From positions 1 to 41,933 of the forward strand of contig WQZZ01000004.1 in assembly GCA_009780485.1 (NCBI GenBank): DNA of 41,933 nt. Direction: 5' to 3'. Below the pieces are notes generated by a model. The model was not told the origin of the DNA. It was given only the letters and a program-made list of their open reading frames with translations, and did not search any database. The stretch is from Defluviitaleaceae bacterium (GTDB lineage: Bacteria > Bacillota > Clostridia > Lachnospirales > WRAX01). The position numbers were made by a program, and so were the translations under genes. This document shows, piece after piece, positions 19,882 through 31,370 of the stretch (position 1 is the stretch's first letter; each line of letters opens with the position of its first letter).

Positions 19882-20094
19882 ATGGATGATAAAGAAAAGA
19901 TTGCTCAGTGCAACAGGGAAGCTGTAAACAAGTTCCGTTACGAGGCCGCAGCAGAAATAACCCCTTCCCTATTTTCGGGATACCCTATAGGTTCGGCTGG
20001 GGGCTTTGGTACTATGAGTGCCTTTTCCAGCGGATACCTAGTACGTCGGATGATTGAAGCACAGGAAAAGCAGATGGGTAACCAAGGCAAATAG
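19882..20094 (+). CDS. Divergent alpha/beta-type small acid-soluble spore protein-like
   Basis: KFRYEAAAEI ... GYLVRRMIEAQEKQMG resembles the two conserved SASP blocks; RBS aAGGAGG. Confidence 0.55.
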   Translation: MDDKEKIAQCNREAVNKFRYEAAAEITPSLFSGYPIGSAGGFGTMSAFSSGYLVRRMIEAQEKQMGNQGK

Positions 20095-20125
20095 TTAAAG
20101 GGCGACAAGTGGTCGCCCTTTAACT
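20093..20125. terminator. Terminator between convergent genes
   Basis: AGTTAAAGGGCGAC-aagtg-GTCGCCCTTTAACT. Confidence 0.75.
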
Positions 20126-20135
20126 ATTACAAAAA

Positions 20136-21146
<1,011 letters not shown>

Positions 21147-21965
21147 TTAAATTTTGGATAGCCAATCTTTGAAATGAAAGTTAAATGCAGATGGGTTTTC
21201 AATTTGCGGGCTGTGTCCAGCCCTGTCCAATGCCACATAAGTTAGTCGTGGCAGGTGCTGTAGCGTATCCCATGGGTCTTGGTAACCCGTTGTGGTGTCC
21301 TGCCTGCCACAAAGAACGGTGACAGGTTTTGTAAATTGTAAGTCTTTCAATTTTTCACCAAATGATAGTGCGTAGCCATTTTTTAAGTAATTATCAAGAA
21401 AAGTTCTGTCGGCAACTTCGAGAGCAGGGAAAATTTCTTGGTTAAACCTGTTCCAAGTTTCCGTTGTTACCACGATGCCATGATTAACAAAGCCCTCAAA
21501 GTAGGTATTTGGCGGGTCGGGATGCTGTAAATCTTTGCACACAAAGCGGTCGGCATCAGTTACAACGGGCAATTTGCGTTGGTCACGTTTATCTACGGCG
21601 ACTGGCACAAGCAGAAAAATTCCGTCAATATTCATATCCCCCGCAAAAGCCATCCCCAAAGACAAATAACCACCATAAGAACAACCCACCAACAGAAAAC
21701 TTTCATCCCCAATCACTTTGGACACAAACCTTTTTAGCAAATCCACCATATCATCAGCATTTTCAATCCAATCCGCCGCTGGGGTTCTGCCCGTACCAGG
21801 CATATCAAGGTAAATCCTACGATAGCCGTCAGTATTTTGCAAGATAGGCTCAACACACCCTTTCATAGACCTATGGTCTATAGAAAAGCCATGCAAACAC
21901 AAAATCGGCTTGCCTTCGCCGTGTTCTTCATAATATATAGGCAGATTATCAATTAAGCATTCCAT
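21147..21965 (-). CDS. Alpha/beta hydrolase (paralogue of 14400..15221)
   Basis: GKPILCLHGFSIDHRSMKGCVEPI, LLVGCSYGGYLSLGMAF; near-identical blocks with the 14.4 kb protein. Confidence 0.88.
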   Translation of the reverse strand: MECLIDNLPIYYEEHGEGKPILCLHGFSIDHRSMKGCVEPILQNTDGYRRIYLDMPGTGRTPAADWIENADDMVDLLKRFVSKVIGDESFLLVGCSYGGYLSLGMAFAGDMNIDGIFLLVPVAVDKRDQRKLPVVTDADRFVCKDLQHPDPPNTYFEGFVNHGIVVTTETWNRFNQEIFPALEVADRTFLDNYLKNGYALSFGEKLKDLQFTKPVTVLCGRQDTTTGYQDPWDTLQHLPRLTYVALDRAGHSPQIENPSAFNFHFKDWLSKI

Positions 21966-21991
21966 ACAAACACCCCTCTTTGCAATAATAT

Positions 21992-23308
21992 CTATTGTAC
22001 TTCCAAACTAAATAAGGTTTCGGTTGCGGTGCAGTAAACAGCACGAACTAAGCCATCTATTGTAAAAAAGTTGAATTGCATAATAAGCACTACATCAATG
22101 TCGGCAAGCTGCCGAATTGAAAAACCTGCATTGTGACCATGCCATCCACCACCAAGCACTTTATATATATCGCCATCTTCTGACAACATTACAGCTTGTT
22201 GCCACACGGAATCATCAGCCTGCATGGGTTGCGGAACTATTGTTGCAAAAAGCATATCGTTTATATTGAACAACCTAGAAGCATATAAACCACTGTGCAA
22301 CAAAGTATTTTGTGTACCGTCAATATTTATTCGGTATAAATCATTCCCAAACCAACCCCAACCTTCTCCGCTCCAAAGATAGTATACCCAGTCACCGATG
22401 GTAGCAAAACTGTTAAAATCGACACTATGAAACATAGTTTCCAATCCCAAAATAAATTCTTCTGCAAGGTTCTCTGGTTCGGTGCGAAGTGTGTAGAAAG
22501 GTGCGTTAGTGATTTGACTACGCTCTATCTGTTGTGCGTTAAGGTCGGAATCAATCAAGATGAAGTCAGAATTCGCATCGGTTCCACCCCAACCACTATT
22601 GATAAATACAGCATTGCCATCACCCTCTATGTGCCACCAACCCGTGCTGACACTGTCAAAATTTTTGCTTTCAAACCGTGTAAACACATTACGCTCACCA
22701 GAATCAAGTCGCAAGTATTCCAACCAAACCAACCCTTCTTCAAAATCCGTGTGCGTAAACAAAATTGAGCCACTTGCAGAGTGAAAGAACGGAACACCGC
22801 AATATACACCTGAATTTATCAACTCTATTTCCTGTGTAGAAAGGGAAAAGCGATATATATTGTAATTTCTTACACGCCAATCAAAGTCCTCCCTTACACT
22901 TATAAACAAGTCTTCTTCATTAAATCCCACAATTTGGATTAGACCTTCACTCGGCAAATCAATGCGACTTCCCCCAGTTATATAATCAAGAGGTAGGCGA
23001 TATAATGCAAACTCGGCATCGGGTCTGAAGTTGCCTTCAAATGTGAAGAAAAAGTAATCCGTGGTTTTTGCCCATGTAGAAGTAAATCGTGGTTGTGTGT
23101 CAAATACCACCTTAATCTCATCTTTGTCAACAACTCCATCCGCTTTCGCTTCATATTTTGGCTGGTTGGCATATTCGTGGTTATCAGATGCGTCCTCATC
23201 CTTCGTCACCAAATCGTATTGTTGATTGTTAGATGCTTCTGACGAGCAACCCATAAATGACAGCAGTAAAACACACAAGAAAAATGCTGGAATTAAAATC
23301 CTTTTCAT
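21992..23308 (-). CDS. Lipoprotein, possibly beta-propeller
   Basis: Lipobox MKRILIPAFFLCVLLLSFMGC; repeated aromatic/Asp-rich beta-strand sequence. Confidence 0.65.
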   Translation of the reverse strand: MKRILIPAFFLCVLLLSFMGCSSEASNNQQYDLVTKDEDASDNHEYANQPKYEAKADGVVDKDEIKVVFDTQPRFTSTWAKTTDYFFFTFEGNFRPDAEFALYRLPLDYITGGSRIDLPSEGLIQIVGFNEEDLFISVREDFDWRVRNYNIYRFSLSTQEIELINSGVYCGVPFFHSASGSILFTHTDFEEGLVWLEYLRLDSGERNVFTRFESKNFDSVSTGWWHIEGDGNAVFINSGWGGTDANSDFILIDSDLNAQQIERSQITNAPFYTLRTEPENLAEEFILGLETMFHSVDFNSFATIGDWVYYLWSGEGWGWFGNDLYRINIDGTQNTLLHSGLYASRLFNINDMLFATIVPQPMQADDSVWQQAVMLSEDGDIYKVLGGGWHGHNAGFSIRQLADIDVVLIMQFNFFTIDGLVRAVYCTATETLFSLEVQ

Positions 23309-23319
23309 AAGGCATCCCC

Positions 23320-24753
23320 CTAATATGCACGCCCCCATACAACCATTTTATCGGCAGGTCTTCCACATGACAGGCAGGTTTTGCCAACCTTTTCCTGCTC
23401 AAAAGGAATTAAGCGACTGGTGGCGGTTGCCTGTTCTTTAACATCATTTTCGCAAGCCAAATCGCCACACCACATGGCTTTGATGAAGCCTGGCTTGGCA
23501 TCCAGTGACGACTTCAATTCATCAACGGTGCTAACGATACTTGTGCGGTTTTCACGGTTTTCGAGGGCTGATTGGTACAGGGCTTTTTGTAATCCTTCAA
23601 GGGCATTTGCAACCTCTTGCTCCAAATTATCCAGCTTGATTATGGTTTTTTCACGATTGTCACGGCGAACCAAGACAGCTTGACCTGCCTCAATGTCCTT
23701 TGGTCCAATTTCAAGACGTAGCGGAACGCCTTTCATTTCATATTCAGCGTATTTCCAGCCTGGACTGCGGTCGCTGTCATCAAGTTTCACACGGAAGTCG
23801 GCAGAAAGGCAGTTTTTAAGCTCGTTCGCCTTGTCCAAGACCCCTTCTTTCTGCATAGCAACAGGAATAATAACCACTTGTATTGGTGCAATCCTTGGCG
23901 GTATAATCAATCCATTGTCATCACCGTGTGTCATTATCAACCCGCCAATCATACGGGTAGACACACCCCAGCTACTCTGGTGTACGTGTTCCAATTTGTT
24001 CTCCTTGTTAGTGTACTGAATACCAAAAGCCTTAGCAAAACCATCGCCAAAATTGTGGGTTGTACCCGCCTGCAAGGCTTGCCCATCGTGCATTAGGCTT
24101 TCCACGGTAAAAGTTTCTAAAGCCCCTGCAAACTTCTCTTTATCAGTCTTACGACCTTTAATCACAGGCATAGCCAAAAAATCCTCAAAAATACTAGCGT
24201 AAATTTCCAAAATATCAAGGGCTTCTTGCTGTGCTTCTTCTGCGGTGGCATGGCAGGTATGTCCTTCTTGCCACAAAAATTCCGTGGTACGCAAAAACGG
24301 GCGGGTGGTTTTTTCCCAACGCACAACATTGCACCACTGGTTAAACTTTTTAGGCAAATCCCTGTGACTTTGGATTGCATTGGCGAAATATTCGCAAAAA
24401 AGCACCTCGGAGGTTGGACGCACACAAAGGCGTTCTGTCAGTTCACTTTGACCGCCGTGTGTAACCCAAGCCACCTCTGGGGCAAACCCTTCCACGTGGT
24501 CTTTTTCCTTTTGCAACAAACTTTCAGGGATGAACATAGGAAAATAAACATTCTCATGCCCTGTCACCTTTAGCATCTTATCAAGTTCGTTTTTAATCTG
24601 TTCCCAAATGGCGTAACCATAGGGCAAAATCATCATACAACCCTTTACAGGGCTATATTCAATCAGCCCCGCCTTTTTCACCACATCAGTATACCACTGG
24701 GCAAAATCCACATCTCTATTGGTAATTGCTTCTACTTGCTTATCTTTTGACAT
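23320..24753 (-). CDS. proS: Prolyl-tRNA synthetase (short type)
   Basis: [58 protein letters not shown]-terminal Cys motif. Confidence 0.96.
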   Translation of the reverse strand: MSKDKQVEAITNRDVDFAQWYTDVVKKAGLIEYSPVKGCMMILPYGYAIWEQIKNELDKMLKVTGHENVYFPMFIPESLLQKEKDHVEGFAPEVAWVTHGGQSELTERLCVRPTSEVLFCEYFANAIQSHRDLPKKFNQWCNVVRWEKTTRPFLRTTEFLWQEGHTCHATAEEAQQEALDILEIYASIFEDFLAMPVIKGRKTDKEKFAGALETFTVESLMHDGQALQAGTTHNFGDGFAKAFGIQYTNKENKLEHVHQSSWGVSTRMIGGLIMTHGDDNGLIIPPRIAPIQVVIIPVAMQKEGVLDKANELKNCLSADFRVKLDDSDRSPGWKYAEYEMKGVPLRLEIGPKDIEAGQAVLVRRDNREKTIIKLDNLEQEVANALEGLQKALYQSALENRENRTSIVSTVDELKSSLDAKPGFIKAMWCGDLACENDVKEQATATSRLIPFEQEKVGKTCLSCGRPADKMVVWGRAY

Positions 24754-24907
24754 AATTTTCTCCTTGACTTTTTGTTTTCATTATACCACGGCTATTAAGA
24801 ATATTCAATAGAATAATTCCTATCCTCGAAAAGTTGTTTCCATTATATCGCAGTCATTGATATTCTGCAAGGTGGGACAATAAACAAAAATAGCGGGGTT
24901 ATTAAAT

Positions 24908-25252
24908 ATGAAAAAAATAGCAACAGGATTGTTTGGTGGGATTTTGAACGGACTTTTAGGCTCTGGTGGCGGTGTGGTGGTTGTTTTGGCTTTGCGGAAG
25001 TTTTTCGGGCTGGACACCCACAAATCTCATGCCACAGCGGTGTCTTTGATGTTGCCTATGACGGTGGTGTCCGCCATCATATACATTGGAATGTACGAAT
25101 TGGACTGGAGAATGGCTTTATGGGTCACACTGGGCGGGGTTGGTGGCGGTATTTTGGGGGCGAAAGTATTAAAAAGGATTTCGGCGGGCTGGTTACACAA
25201 AATTTTCGGTGCTGTAATGGTTTTTGCGGCGGTCAGGATGGTGTTTAGATAA
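24908..25252 (+). CDS. TauE/SafE (TSUP) half-size transporter, first subunit
   Basis: GLFGGILNGLLGSGGGVVVVLALRKFFGLDTHKSHATAV; four hydrophobic segments. Confidence 0.82.
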   Translation: MKKIATGLFGGILNGLLGSGGGVVVVLALRKFFGLDTHKSHATAVSLMLPMTVVSAIIYIGMYELDWRMALWVTLGGVGGGILGAKVLKRISAGWLHKIFGAVMVFAAVRMVFR

Positions 25253-25620
25253 TGGACTGGCTTTGGCTTATTTTGTTGGGTGTGATGGCAGGAACTTTGG
25301 GTGGCATGGGCATTGGTGGCGGGGCAATCCTAATACCAGCCCTTACCATGGTTTTTGGTGCAAGCCAACACGCCGCTCAAAACATAAATTTGTTATACTT
25401 TATACCAACAGCGGCTTTTGCTGTGTTTATCCACGCCAAGGGTGGTCGGATTGAAACCAAGGTGTTGCCACCCCTGATAGTCGGCGGAATTGTTGGTGCT
25501 GTGGCAGGCTCATTAATAGCTTTGCGATTGGAAGCGAATGTACTCAAATACATTTTTGCAGGCTTTTTATTTATCATGGGAATTGTAGAGTTCTTCAAAA
25601 AGTCTGAAAAAAGTGCTTGA
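25252..25620 (+). CDS. TauE/SafE (TSUP) half-size transporter, second subunit
   Basis: GVMAGTLGGMGIGGGAILIPALTMVFGASQHAAQNINLLYFIPTA; ATG overlaps the upstream TAA (taATGg). Confidence 0.82.
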   Translation: MDWLWLILLGVMAGTLGGMGIGGGAILIPALTMVFGASQHAAQNINLLYFIPTAAFAVFIHAKGGRIETKVLPPLIVGGIVGAVAGSLIALRLEANVLKYIFAGFLFIMGIVEFFKKSEKSA

Positions 25621-25677
25621 CATTGACCCAACGTAAACTTGTATAATGGACTTAAAAAACACAGGGGATGATAACCA

Positions 25678-26088
25678 ATGATTAAAGAGTATGACGCAGT
25701 TTTGCCGATGCTAGGAGATAGCCTATCAGCATGGGAAGAATTTTTGAAGTTTATCAACAAAAACTATGAGATGGATGAGGTATGGAGAGCAGGCGAACCA
25801 AACAAAAGCATTTACAACGAGTTAAAATTTCGGCGGGGCGGAAAAACCCTTGTCAGTTTATACATACGTGAGGGTCATTTTATTTCTGTTATTATTTTGG
25901 GCAAGGCAGAGCGGGAGAAGTTTGAACAACAAAAAGACAACTTCTCGCCCAAGGTTTATCAAATATACGAAGAAACCAAAACCTACCACGATGGAAAATG
26001 GCTTGGTTTCGAAGTCAACGACAACGAATTTGTAAAAGATATGTGCAATTTGCTACTTATCAAACGCAAGCCCAACCGCAAATCTTAG
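25678..26088 (+). CDS. DUF3788-like small protein
   Basis: YNELKFRRGGKTLVSLYIREGHFISVIILGKAEREKFE; family recognised by pattern only. RBS cagggga. Confidence 0.55.
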   Translation: MIKEYDAVLPMLGDSLSAWEEFLKFINKNYEMDEVWRAGEPNKSIYNELKFRRGGKTLVSLYIREGHFISVIILGKAEREKFEQQKDNFSPKVYQIYEETKTYHDGKWLGFEVNDNEFVKDMCNLLLIKRKPNRKS

Positions 26089-26157
26089 AGTCACCAGTTA
26101 TATATGAATACAGTTTCTGGATTTGGTACAAAATAGTGCCAAGAAGGAGCTGATTTT

Positions 26158-26979
26158 ATGCGTAATAGAATGCCTGACTTTTTTAATTATACTGCGGGGG
26201 CAGTACTGTTGGTGCTGGCGGCGGTTTTGATTGTGGGCAGCGGTGTCAACCCAGGCAATTTAGCCAACCGTGTCCACCACGAAACCTTTGACCGTTCTTA
26301 TAGAAATTTTTACCAATCAGATATACGTTTACACAGAAATCCGTTAAGACAAACAGCGGTGTATTTGCCAATGTATTCAGTTACAGAAGAATCGGATTTG
26401 CAACGCTTCTTAACGAGTTTTGAAATGGAACATGCTGAAATTTTTGAGTACGAGGATTATTTCCTTGCAAAGTGCGGTCATCGGTTGTTGCGTGCATTTC
26501 GCTTTTTAGATTTAATTGAATACGAAGGAGTATCCAATCCCATTGGTGGCGAAATTTATGAACGCAAAGCCCGCAGTATTGCAGAGGATTTTGCACGCCA
26601 GCGTTTGTTTCTTCAGCTTCCATTTGATGTAGAAACAAAGCAACATGAAGGCGGCTTTACAGTAACTTTTATAGAAAATTTAGGCAAAATACCCAATCGT
26701 GCTTTCCCTACTGTTGTAGAGGTAGACAATTATGGAAATATCACCCATGTTAGTCATTTTTATTTTGAATATGAAGAACTAGGAAGGGGTGACTTAATAA
26801 CCCCTCACGCCGCCATGACCCTTCTACCTCAAAACCATGAAGGTAAGATACGCATAAAAAAATACGAGCTGGCATTTGTCTTTGCCGATAGTATTCTCCA
26901 ACCAGTATACATTTTTAACGGCACTTATCCAGACGGAAGCCCTTTTCAAGCCCAAGTATCAGCAGTCCATTTTAATTAA
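26158..26979 (+). CDS. Membrane-anchored hypothetical protein
   Basis: N-terminal TM (AGAVLLVLAAVLIVGSG); RBS aaGGAGctg. Confidence 0.6.
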   Translation: MRNRMPDFFNYTAGAVLLVLAAVLIVGSGVNPGNLANRVHHETFDRSYRNFYQSDIRLHRNPLRQTAVYLPMYSVTEESDLQRFLTSFEMEHAEIFEYEDYFLAKCGHRLLRAFRFLDLIEYEGVSNPIGGEIYERKARSIAEDFARQRLFLQLPFDVETKQHEGGFTVTFIENLGKIPNRAFPTVVEVDNYGNITHVSHFYFEYEELGRGDLITPHAAMTLLPQNHEGKIRIKKYELAFVFADSILQPVYIFNGTYPDGSPFQAQVSAVHFN

Positions 26980-28007
26980 AATATAATTTGATTTTTGCCG
27001 TTTCGCTTACCTTCGTACAAATTTTTGTCGCAGGTTTGCAGGGCGGCTTTTATATTTCCGTCTAAAAGCAATGCACCGCCACCTGTAATTGTAACACTTA
27101 TAAGCTGGGTATCTATGTCTATACAAGTTTCTTCAATAGACCTACGGATTTTTTCCATGGTACGAAAGCCCGTTTCTTGGTCGCAACCAGGCAGACCCAC
27201 CAAAAATTCTTCCCCACCCCATCGGCAAACCAAATCCCCGTGGCGGGTTATAAGACGTAAAACATCAGCAATCGCTGCCAAAACCTTGTCCCCTGCATCA
27301 TGCCCAAAAGTATCATTAATGTTTTTGAAATTGTCAATATCAAAAAGTGCGAATGTGAAAGGTATATCTTGCTTTTCTGCTGTAAGTTTATTAAAATACA
27401 CCTCGGCATAACGGCGGTTAGAAATCTGTGTTAGCGGGTCTGTATGGGATGCGTGCTGAAAATCCTCAATTTCCTTGGCTTGTCTATCTGTAATTCTACG
27501 GGTTATAATGGCGTTTACTAAGACTGACGCAAAAAAAGCGGCATAAACCACATTTCCATAAAAGAAGGGCAAAACCACGTCATCAGGCATATAGAGCGGG
27601 TGAACTTCCACAAAAAACGGCATTGCTATTTGTATATTAATAACCACAGCCATAATAATAAAAATCCAAATGCGTTGTACCTTACTAAAATCCAAATAAA
27701 GTGCGGCGGGCAAAGTTGCAGCCAAAACCATCCAATGGGCATTGACACCTAACCCAAATAGAAAAGTAGATAAAATAGCAAAGGATGTGATTTTGCCAAC
27801 CAAAAGAAAATTAGCCAAGCGTACACGCCCCGATTTGTTTACCAAAAAAGCGACTGCATAAATAGCGATGTCCAGCAGGCTCATCCAAACCATAAAAGGG
27901 ATTTGCAGAAAGAAAAAATAAACCCCGATTACCACATGAACCGAAGCCGCAATAACAATCATAACTGTTGTATAGCTTTTGTACTTTAGCTGACTGTCGA
28001 CAGACAC
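26976..28007 (-). CDS. Membrane GGDEF diguanylate cyclase
   Basis: DPLTQISNRRYAEVYF ... FDIDNFKNINDTFGHDAGDKVL ... CRWGGEEFLVGLPG (GGEEF); multiple TM segments at the N-terminus. Confidence 0.93.
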   Translation of the reverse strand: MSVDSQLKYKSYTTVMIVIAASVHVVIGVYFFFLQIPFMVWMSLLDIAIYAVAFLVNKSGRVRLANFLLVGKITSFAILSTFLFGLGVNAHWMVLAATLPAALYLDFSKVQRIWIFIIMAVVINIQIAMPFFVEVHPLYMPDDVVLPFFYGNVVYAAFFASVLVNAIITRRITDRQAKEIEDFQHASHTDPLTQISNRRYAEVYFNKLTAEKQDIPFTFALFDIDNFKNINDTFGHDAGDKVLAAIADVLRLITRHGDLVCRWGGEEFLVGLPGCDQETGFRTMEKIRRSIEETCIDIDTQLISVTITGGGALLLDGNIKAALQTCDKNLYEGKRNGKNQIIF

Positions 28008-28132
28008 TTTATCATCTCCTAGCTCTTATTTTACCACAACCCCACCTTAATGTCAACATTTTTTCGACCATGCACTTTTTGAGATTGTACCCCCATATAA
28101 TGGCTAGAATATTCATATTTTGGAGGATAAGC

Positions 28133-30835
28133 ATGGGAAGAGGAATTTTACGCCTGCAGGTAGTTTCCGCCGAAGGGGCAATTTTAATTTCGAATGCCGA
28201 AGTTACGATTACAGACCATCATGGCACGGTGTTGCACAGATTAAACACCGACAACACAGGTCATATCGCAGAAATTGAACTGGAAGCACCCGACATTTCT
28301 TTAACGGAAGACCCCCACGCCAAACATCAACGCTACACCTGCTATAATATCACAGTAAAAGCACCAGGTTACAACACAGCCATTTACAATGGTGTTATGA
28401 TTTTTGACCAGTCCACATCCGTTCAGGTCATAGAGTTGCATCCCATTTTAGACGGCAGACCACCAGAAACAGAGGTAATGGAGGTGGCTGGACACGCCTT
28501 GTGCCATCCAGAATTACCAGAACCACAAGATGACCCACCTTCATCACGCATTTTGAGAGATGTGGTTATACCCCAATACATCACCGTTCACCTAGGTCGC
28601 CCAACGGTGTCGGCACCCAATGTGCGTGTACCATTTATCGAATACATTAAAAACGTAACCAGCCACGAGATTTTTGATACATGGCCAGAACAGACCATAA
28701 TCGCTAACGTCTATTGCATCGTGTCCCTTACCCTTAACCGTATTTTTACAGAGTTTTATCGCAAGCAAGGGCGTAGCTTTGACATCACAAACAGTACGAC
28801 AATCGATCAAAAATATGTCCATGGAGGTACAATCGGTGCTAGGATTTCCGCCATCGTTGACAGAATCTTTAATCATTATTTAGCGGTGGTTGGACACCAA
28901 GAGCCGTTTTTAGCACTATACAACGACGGTATTGTGGCTAACTTCCCTGGCAGACTTTCCCAGTGGGGTTCGTTTTATGACGGGCGTGACAGGGGTATGA
29001 ATGCTTGGCAAATCATAAACAAATATTACAGACAAAACTTGGAATTGCGAGAAAGTAACAACTTTACAGGGGCATTGGAATCTTGGCCTGGCAGCAATTT
29101 GTCTACAGGTTCTAGCGGGGAACACGTTCGCACAATGCAACGCTATCTAAATCGCATTTTAGGGCGTCATACCGACATTATCATCAATCCTGTTGATGGG
29201 GTTTTTGGGGCATCCACCGCCCACTCTGTACGCACTTTCCAGCGGATTTACAATCTACCCCAAACAGGAGTCATCGACCGTGCCACATGGTTCCAAATCA
29301 GTCGCATTTACGCCATCGAAAAGGGTTTATGGGAAATGGATAGCGAAGGCATCCGCATAGGCATAGGCACAACCCCGCCAACCCAAATTATACGAGAGGG
29401 TAACACAGGTAGGCTGGTAACAGAACTACAATTTCTGTTGGATTATATCGGATATTTTTATGACGACATTCCCTTTGTAGCAGACACCAGCCGTTTCGAT
29501 AGCCTAACCACCACAGCAGTCCGTGCATTCCAGCGACATTTTGGGTTAAATCCTGACGGCATTGTTGGCCCAATCACTTGGCGTAAGCTTTACGACGTTT
29601 ATTGGGGCATCCACAAGAATATAGAGCGTCCCCAACCAGCCCCGCCACCAGTAAACCCACCAGGTATGCCGCCCTATCCAGGGACTGCCCTGCGGGTCGG
29701 TTCTACTGGCGAAAATGTACGCCGTGTTCAGCAAGCCCTTAACAGACTGGCACACTCTATTCCTGGCATTTCCGAGTTGAATGTTGACGGAAACTTTGGA
29801 CCACTTACCCAAACCTCCGTAATGGCTTTCCAACGTATTTTTGGGCTTAATGTTGACGGCGTGGTTGGTCCAATCACTTGGGAGCGGTTGTTTAGAGAAT
29901 ATTTGGACTTGCAACCAGGCGGTCAAACCCCGACACCGCCAACTCCAACTCCCCTGCCCCCATTCCCAGGCACGCCCATTCGCCAAGGCGACAGGGGCGA
30001 AAACGTACGGCTGATACAAAATGCAATTAACAGACTTGTTCCTTGTAACCCAGGGCGTCTATGGCAACTGACAGAAGACGGCAATTTTGGTGCAATGACA
30101 AGGGACGCAATTTTCACATTCCAGAGTATTTTTAGTATGCCAATAACTGGTGTTGTGGATGCAACGACTTGGGATTTGCTTATGAGTAAAGCAGCCGAAT
30201 GTCAGGGCGGCGGAGGTGGCGGAGGTGGATTACCGCCATTCCCAGGGCAAGACATTCGTGAAGGTGCAACGGGAGAGTCGGTTCGTCAAATCCAAGATGC
30301 CCTTAGTAGGCTTTCACGTTGCCAACCCCGCCTATGGATAATGAATGTTGACGGTAATTTTGGGGCAGGTACAAGGGATGGAATTTTCACATTCCAAAGT
30401 ATTTTTGGATTGCCCATAACTGGTGTTGTTAATTCTGTCACATGGGAGAGGTTAATGCGTGAAGCATCAAATTGCACCGCAGGAGGAAGTTCTGGCGGCG
30501 GAGGTGGTACGCAACCATCAATACCCCCCTACCCTGGCAGTCCCCTCCGTTTTGGCAACCAAGGAGAGTCTGTACGCCAAATCCAGCGGGCAATTAACCA
30601 CATCGCCCCACGCCATCCAGGAAGGCTGTGGATAATTCCCGAATCTGGCATTTTTGGCGAACAAACACGGGATGCAATTTTTGCCTTCCAAAGCATTTTT
30701 GGGCTAGGTATTGATGGAATTGTAGGCCCTAACACGTGGAATCGCCTAATGCAAGAAGCGTCACAGGACGGAGTGCGTAGCATCAGTCCTTTGACTGGTC
30801 TATTTATGGCAAGCCTTCGCCGTGGACGGTTCTAA
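28133..30835 (+). CDS. SleC-like spore cortex-lytic protein with six PG_binding_1 repeats
   Basis: SpoIID/SleC-like block VPFIEYIKNVTSHEIFDTWPEQTIIANVYCIVSLTLNRIFTEFYRKQGRSFDITNSTTIDQ, then six G-x-x-V-x-x-x-Q ... DGxFGxxTxxAVxxFQ repeats with Pro/Gly linkers. RBS TTGGAGGA before ATG 28133. Confidence 0.82.
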   Translation: MGRGILRLQVVSAEGAILISNAEVTITDHHGTVLHRLNTDNTGHIAEIELEAPDISLTEDPHAKHQRYTCYNITVKAPGYNTAIYNGVMIFDQSTSVQVIELHPILDGRPPETEVMEVAGHALCHPELPEPQDDPPSSRILRDVVIPQYITVHLGRPTVSAPNVRVPFIEYIKNVTSHEIFDTWPEQTIIANVYCIVSLTLNRIFTEFYRKQGRSFDITNSTTIDQKYVHGGTIGARISAIVDRIFNHYLAVVGHQEPFLALYNDGIVANFPGRLSQWGSFYDGRDRGMNAWQIINKYYRQNLELRESNNFTGALESWPGSNLSTGSSGEHVRTMQRYLNRILGRHTDIIINPVDGVFGASTAHSVRTFQRIYNLPQTGVIDRATWFQISRIYAIEKGLWEMDSEGIRIGIGTTPPTQIIREGNTGRLVTELQFLLDYIGYFYDDIPFVADTSRFDSLTTTAVRAFQRHFGLNPDGIVGPITWRKLYDVYWGIHKNIERPQPAPPPVNPPGMPPYPGTALRVGSTGENVRRVQQALNRLAHSIPGISELNVDGNFGPLTQTSVMAFQRIFGLNVDGVVGPITWERLFREYLDLQPGGQTPTPPTPTPLPPFPGTPIRQGDRGENVRLIQNAINRLVPCNPGRLWQLTEDGNFGAMTRDAIFTFQSIFSMPITGVVDATTWDLLMSKAAECQGGGGGGGGLPPFPGQDIREGATGESVRQIQDALSRLSRCQPRLWIMNVDGNFGAGTRDGIFTFQSIFGLPITGVVNSVTWERLMREASNCTAGGSSGGGGGTQPSIPPYPGSPLRFGNQGESVRQIQRAINHIAPRHPGRLWIIPESGIFGEQTRDAIFAFQSIFGLGIDGIVGPNTWNRLMQEASQDGVRSISPLTGLFMASLRRGRF

Positions 30836-30852
30836 GAGTTAATAACTTAACC

Positions 30853-30897
30853 AAACACTCCACTATACCAAGCTCGCCTTGGTATAGTGGAGTGTTT
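30853..30897. terminator. Terminator with 20-bp perfect stem
   Basis: AAACACTCCACTATACCAAG-ctcgc-CTTGGTATAGTGGAGTGTTT. Confidence 0.85.
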
Positions 30898-31370
30898 TAA
30901 GCTTGGTAGGAGAAGGCAATGCCCTCCCCTACCAGATTGTTGTGGTTATGGTGTAAATTACATATGTGGGGTATAGTGTGTTGTAGATGTGGCGTTCAAT
31001 AAATTGGTAAAAAATTTCAAAAAAATAAAAATTTTTCTTGACAAGGGTCGAATAGTGCGGTGTATTGTGAGTACCTAGGAAATAAATGCTAGGTTTACAG
31101 GATATTATTGTAAGAAGGTTGTGTTAAAATTATGATTACTTTACCAGAAGATTTAAGTATACCCGTTGCCGCTCTTGTTCGATATATTTATACATTAAAA
31201 GGTAGAAGTTGCGTTTATATACAAAAACAATAGAACGGATTGAAATGGACTATAGTCAATAAAGTAGACACAATTTCATAAAATAACTTATCATTCGCCA
31301 TAAACTCCTTGTATGATGTAGTCATATCTAAATCATACTTTTCCTTTCCTAAATTTTGAAATTAAAGTTT

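Noticed and set aside
29546-30019. 157-aa minus-strand ORF opposite the SleC-like gene
   Set aside because: Shadow of repetitive PG-binding domains; composition follows the sense strand.
29080-30760. Tandem repeats that could be mistaken for a DNA repeat array or CRISPR
   Set aside because: Repeats are protein-domain repeats (~75-100 codons), not short near-identical DNA repeats with spacers.
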